Below are positions 13,410 through 16,285 of a DNA stretch of 16,285 nucleotides, one piece after another. A program made the position numbers and the translations under genes. Each line of letters begins with the position of its first letter. Positions within the stretch are counted from its first letter, which is position 1. The notes beneath the pieces were generated by a model. The model saw only the letters and a program-made list of their open reading frames with translations. It made no database searches and was not told the DNA's origin. Origin of the DNA: an uncultured bacterium (GTDB lineage: Bacteria; Bacillota; Clostridia; Lachnospirales; Lachnospiraceae); NCBI GenBank assembly GCA_937916345.1, contig CALFUE010000199.1, forward strand, positions 1-16,285, in the 5' to 3' direction.

Positions 13410-16285
13410 TTTTTTAAGAAAAATAATAGCGGGGGCACTCAGTATTACGATGGCTTTTTCCTGTATTGCATATATGGATGAGCCGGTGGAGGCTTCCGAA
13501 ACTACCACCCTCAGGATATTGTGTACCGCGGATCTACACGGGCAGTCCATCACAAAGAGCTATGACAGCAATTCCGAGCACAAGAACGGATCTCTTGCGC
13601 AGATACAGACCATGATCAAGCAGGAGAAGGCTGCCATGACTACCGGCGGCACCATGCTGGTGGATTCGGGAGATACACTTTACGGTTATCTGGACGACAG
13701 TCTGGCAAAGGGGAATATCAAGAAGGACGAGGAGTACATGTTCAAAATCATAAAGAGCATGGGCTACGACGCCATAACTCTCGGAAACCATGATTTTGAC
13801 TACGGTCTGGACTACATCAGGCAGTGCATCACCGCATCCGGGCTGGATGATACGGTGGTTGCCTCGAATACCTACAATGCAAAGAGCAAGGAGCCTTACT
13901 GGCTCACAAACAAGATCGTGGAGAAGGACTTGAAACTCTCCACGGGCGAGAAGGTTACCGCGCGTATCGGAGTGGTGGGCGTAGTCATCACTGCGCTCAC
14001 CACCTACTATGACTGGAAGGACGATATCGAGATGCGTGGTATTCTCGATACAGTGGAGGCCGAGGTGAAAAACCTGAAAGCGAAAGGAACTGACGCCATC
14101 ATAGTTCTGGCTCACTGCGGCATCGGTGCGAACCAGGATGAGAGCTTCGTAAACGAGGAGGGCGGCAGTTTCACTGAGAACTACGGCTACGAGATGTCCC
14201 GTATCGACGGCGTGGACGCCGTAATGTGCGGACATATTCACGAGCAGTTCCCCAGGGAGGGAACTTCCTATGAGAAGCTTGCGGGTTATGACAAGAGTAC
14301 CCATCTTTTCTATGGAAAGGCCATAGTGGAGGAGAGGGACAGATGTCAGGATCTGGGCATCGTCGATCTTAACTTTACGGTTACCAACGGGAAGCTGTCT
14401 CTCGCCAGCGAGAGAGTAGAGGTGAAGCCCGTGACATCAAGCGTAGCTTCCGACAAGAGCATAGTCAGCATCAACAAGGAGTATGATGCTTCGCTGTACG
14501 ATTACTTCGATGAGGTGGTATTCAAGTCAGACCGGTTCATGCAGGATTATTTTGCGTCTTTCACGGATAATCCCTTTATACAGGCGATAAATGAGGCAAA
14601 GATCCGCTATGGCCTTTCCTATATCCGCACCTACGGCGGAGAGTTCCAGGATTTTCCGGTCATTGCCTGCACGGACATCCTTGACGCGGTGGGAGAAAAC
14701 TCCGGAGATGACTATTTCTTCACGGACAAGGATATCACTTTGGGGGATCTGATCAAGATACAGTACTACAGTCAGGCCAATACAAAGATATATTACCTCT
14801 CCGGCAAGGATTTGAAGAACTGGCTGGAAATGCAGGCCGCATCCCTCTATCAGACGGCTACGGCAGAGGCGGCGCAGAGTTCCTCCTGGGCGGATGAGAC
14901 CACACGCTCCTATGTGGAGACCGACAAGCTGATTCCCATACTCAACAGCCAGTGGATCGACAACTGGAGTTCTTTTTATGTGTTTGACGGTATCGAGTAC
15001 GACATAGATGTAACCGTTCCTGAGAAATACAATAAGGATCTCTCTGTAAAGAACACGGCTTCCGTCCGTATCAAAAATCTCACCTGCAACGGCAAAGAGG
15101 TAAAGAGCGGCGATTATTTCGTATTGGTATGCTCGCAGAAGACCGTGGCAAAATCTAAATATGCAATAGAGGGAGGCCTGGATGATCAGGTAATCCTCTC
15201 AAAGACCGGACTGAGGGATTTCGACTGTTTTAAGAATTTTCTGACGGATCTGAAGAGCAATGGTGATACACATCTCTATACGGATGATAATTTCAGGGTG
15301 CTCTTCCCCGAGGGTGACAATTATCTGGTAAAGACCTCCGCAAACTCAAAGAATTACGCCGCTGAGGAGCCCTGGTACAAGGAGACTCTCATATCACAGA
15401 ACGGTTATTCCTACTACAGGGCAGGCTTCACAAATACTTACGACGACAAGGCGTCCCCCATCCTGGTGGTTGCGGACACCTCGAAGGAACCCACTCCGGA
15501 TGGGATACTTGTGGCGGTACAGGCAACAGACCGTTCAGGCGTTGGCGAGGTGAAGTATCTGGAGGGCATCGTGGGTGCTGACGACAGCAGGTGGAGCAGC
15601 GCAAGCAAGGTTACAGGGACAGGTTTCACCGTCAGAAAAAACGGCAGCTTTTCTGTCCGCGCGGTGGATAAAAAGGGAAATGCCACAGTCAGATATGTGA
15701 CTATAAGCAACTACGATCCGAACTCTTTGGAAAAGCCCACCGTAAAGGCGTTGAACAACAGAAAGACTGCAGTCCAGGGAACGGGGAAAGCAGGCTGTGA
15801 GGTGACCATTGAGGTTCCCGGCAACACTTACCATGCCACTGTTGATACATCAGGCGCCTACAAGACCGATATAGAGGTGTTGAAGGCAGGTGATACCGTC
15901 ACTGTATGGCAGTCTGACAAGACCGGAAAGACCAGTCCCAAGGTCACGACGGAGGTTAGCAGAAACGGCGCGAACCTGCCGGATTACGATAATATCACCA
16001 ACAAAGACACATATATCTCCGGAAGCCTGAACGACCAGTCCGCGTACTGCTTTCCGGTTGCGATAATTGACAATACGGCCTACGTGGCAGGGGAAAAGGG
16101 AAAGACATACTATGAGAACAGCCCTCTGGCAGATACAGACTTTGCCACCGTAGTGTGCGATTACGAGGTTAGCGGAGGCGATTTCAAGCTCTATGTCCCG
16201 GATCTGAACGCCAACAGGACTGTCAAGCTGGCAAGTATTGACTGGGTCTACAGGAGTTCTCTTTCCACAAAGCTCACTGTTGAGG
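13393..16285 (+). CDS. Secreted CpdB-like nucleotidase/2',3'-cyclic phosphodiesterase, 3' end outside window
   Basis: The frame is open from ATG 13393 to the window end (964 residues, incomplete). GGGAGG lies about 9 nt upstream of the ATG, inside the epimerase gene. Residues 1 to about 33 look like a signal peptide (basic start, hydrophobic core, VEA-S). Residues about 40-300 are a metallophosphatase domain with all metal motifs: D47 and H49 (ADLHG), D94 (DSGDT), N132-H133-D134 (GNHDFD), H241 (LAHCG), H281 and H283 (GHIH). Residues about 395-600 match the 5'-nucleotidase C-terminal domain, and the segments FQDFPVIA, DLIKIQYYSQANTKIYYL and RIKNLTCNGK resemble the 3'-nucleotidase CpdB rather than UshA. 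Residues about 680-964 are Gly/Thr-rich beta repeats like bacterial Ig domains. It probably hydrolyses nucleotides outside the cell to release phosphate. An anchor may lie beyond the window. Confidence 0.82.
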   Translation, partial: MKSGNNFLRKIIAGALSITMAFSCIAYMDEPVEASETTTLRILCTADLHGQSITKSYDSNSEHKNGSLAQIQTMIKQEKAAMTTGGTMLVDSGDTLYGYLDDSLAKGNIKKDEEYMFKIIKSMGYDAITLGNHDFDYGLDYIRQCITASGLDDTVVASNTYNAKSKEPYWLTNKIVEKDLKLSTGEKVTARIGVVGVVITALTTYYDWKDDIEMRGILDTVEAEVKNLKAKGTDAIIVLAHCGIGANQDESFVNEEGGSFTENYGYEMSRIDGVDAVMCGHIHEQFPREGTSYEKLAGYDKSTHLFYGKAIVEERDRCQDLGIVDLNFTVTNGKLSLASERVEVKPVTSSVASDKSIVSINKEYDASLYDYFDEVVFKSDRFMQDYFASFTDNPFIQAINEAKIRYGLSYIRTYGGEFQDFPVIACTDILDAVGENSGDDYFFTDKDITLGDLIKIQYYSQANTKIYYLSGKDLKNWLEMQAASLYQTATAEAAQSSSWADETTRSYVETDKLIPILNSQWIDNWSSFYVFDGIEYDIDVTVPEKYNKDLSVKNTASVRIKNLTCNGKEVKSGDYFVLVCSQKTVAKSKYAIEGGLDDQVILSKTGLRDFDCFKNFLTDLKSNGDTHLYTDDNFRVLFPEGDNYLVKTSANSKNYAAEEPWYKETLISQNGYSYYRAGFTNTYDDKASPILVVADTSKEPTPDGILVAVQATDRSGVGEVKYLEGIVGADDSRWSSASKVTGTGFTVRKNGSFSVRAVDKKGNATVRYVTISNYDPNSLEKPTVKALNNRKTAVQGTGKAGCEVTIEVPGNTYHATVDTSGAYKTDIEVLKAGDTVTVWQSDKTGKTSPKVTTEVSRNGANLPDYDNITNKDTYISGSLNDQSAYCFPVAIIDNTAYVAGEKGKTYYENSPLADTDFATVVCDYEVSGGDFKLYVPDLNANRTVKLASIDWVYRSSLSTKLTVE

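Noticed and set aside
13534..14304. Open frame of 256 residues on the minus strand
   Set aside because: It lies opposite the CpdB-like metallophosphatase gene, whose motifs are intact on the + strand, and its translation has no recognisable domain and no ribosome binding site.

Overview
The window reads as a chromosomal segment of a Gram-positive anaerobe of the class Clostridia, most likely Lachnospiraceae (Butyrivibrio- or Roseburia-like). That is an inference from protein style and architecture: SecA with a zinc-binding SEC-C tail, a two-domain autolysin with fibronectin-type repeats, an L10-leader attenuator and a CDP-polyol (teichoic acid type) gene set. Every gene I can support is on the + strand.

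Region 1 (1-5471) holds the C-terminal two thirds of secA, truncated by the window edge. It overlaps by 4 nt a secreted transglutaminase-like protein, which is followed 23 nt later by a large secreted peptidoglycan hydrolase (amidase, four Fn3-like repeats, glucosaminidase). The export motor is thus followed by two of its likely clients.

Region 2 (5472-5839) has no gene. It contains an unusual imperfect palindrome of about 180 nt (5505-5683) and then a strong extended -10 promoter (5731-5759).

Region 3 (5840-9197) is the classic rpmG-secE-nusG-rplK-rplA-rplJ-rplL cluster. It has a probable L1-type regulatory hairpin between rplK and rplA, an L10 leader with an intrinsic terminator ahead of rplJ, and a structured rplJ-rplL spacer. 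A strong intrinsic terminator follows rplL, and rpoB-rpoC, the usual next genes, are absent.

Region 4 (9237-16285) occupies the place where rpoBC would be expected. It encodes a TarI-type cytidylyltransferase, a zinc-dependent GatD-like polyol-phosphate dehydrogenase, a TagF/TarL-family polymerase and a ribulose/allulose-phosphate 3-epimerase-like protein. The last gene is a large secreted CpdB-like nucleotidase/phosphodiesterase that runs off the window. The first four can be read as one route: pentulose phosphate, then polyol phosphate, then CDP-polyol, then poly(polyol phosphate) wall polymer. The last three genes follow each other very closely or overlap. The dehydrogenase and epimerase are not the canonical teichoic-acid partners of TarI, so the polyol made is open.

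No tRNA, rRNA, CRISPR array, insertion sequence or transposase was seen. Start codons of rplJ, tarI, the transglutaminase gene and several others were set from ribosome binding sites rather than from the longest open frame.
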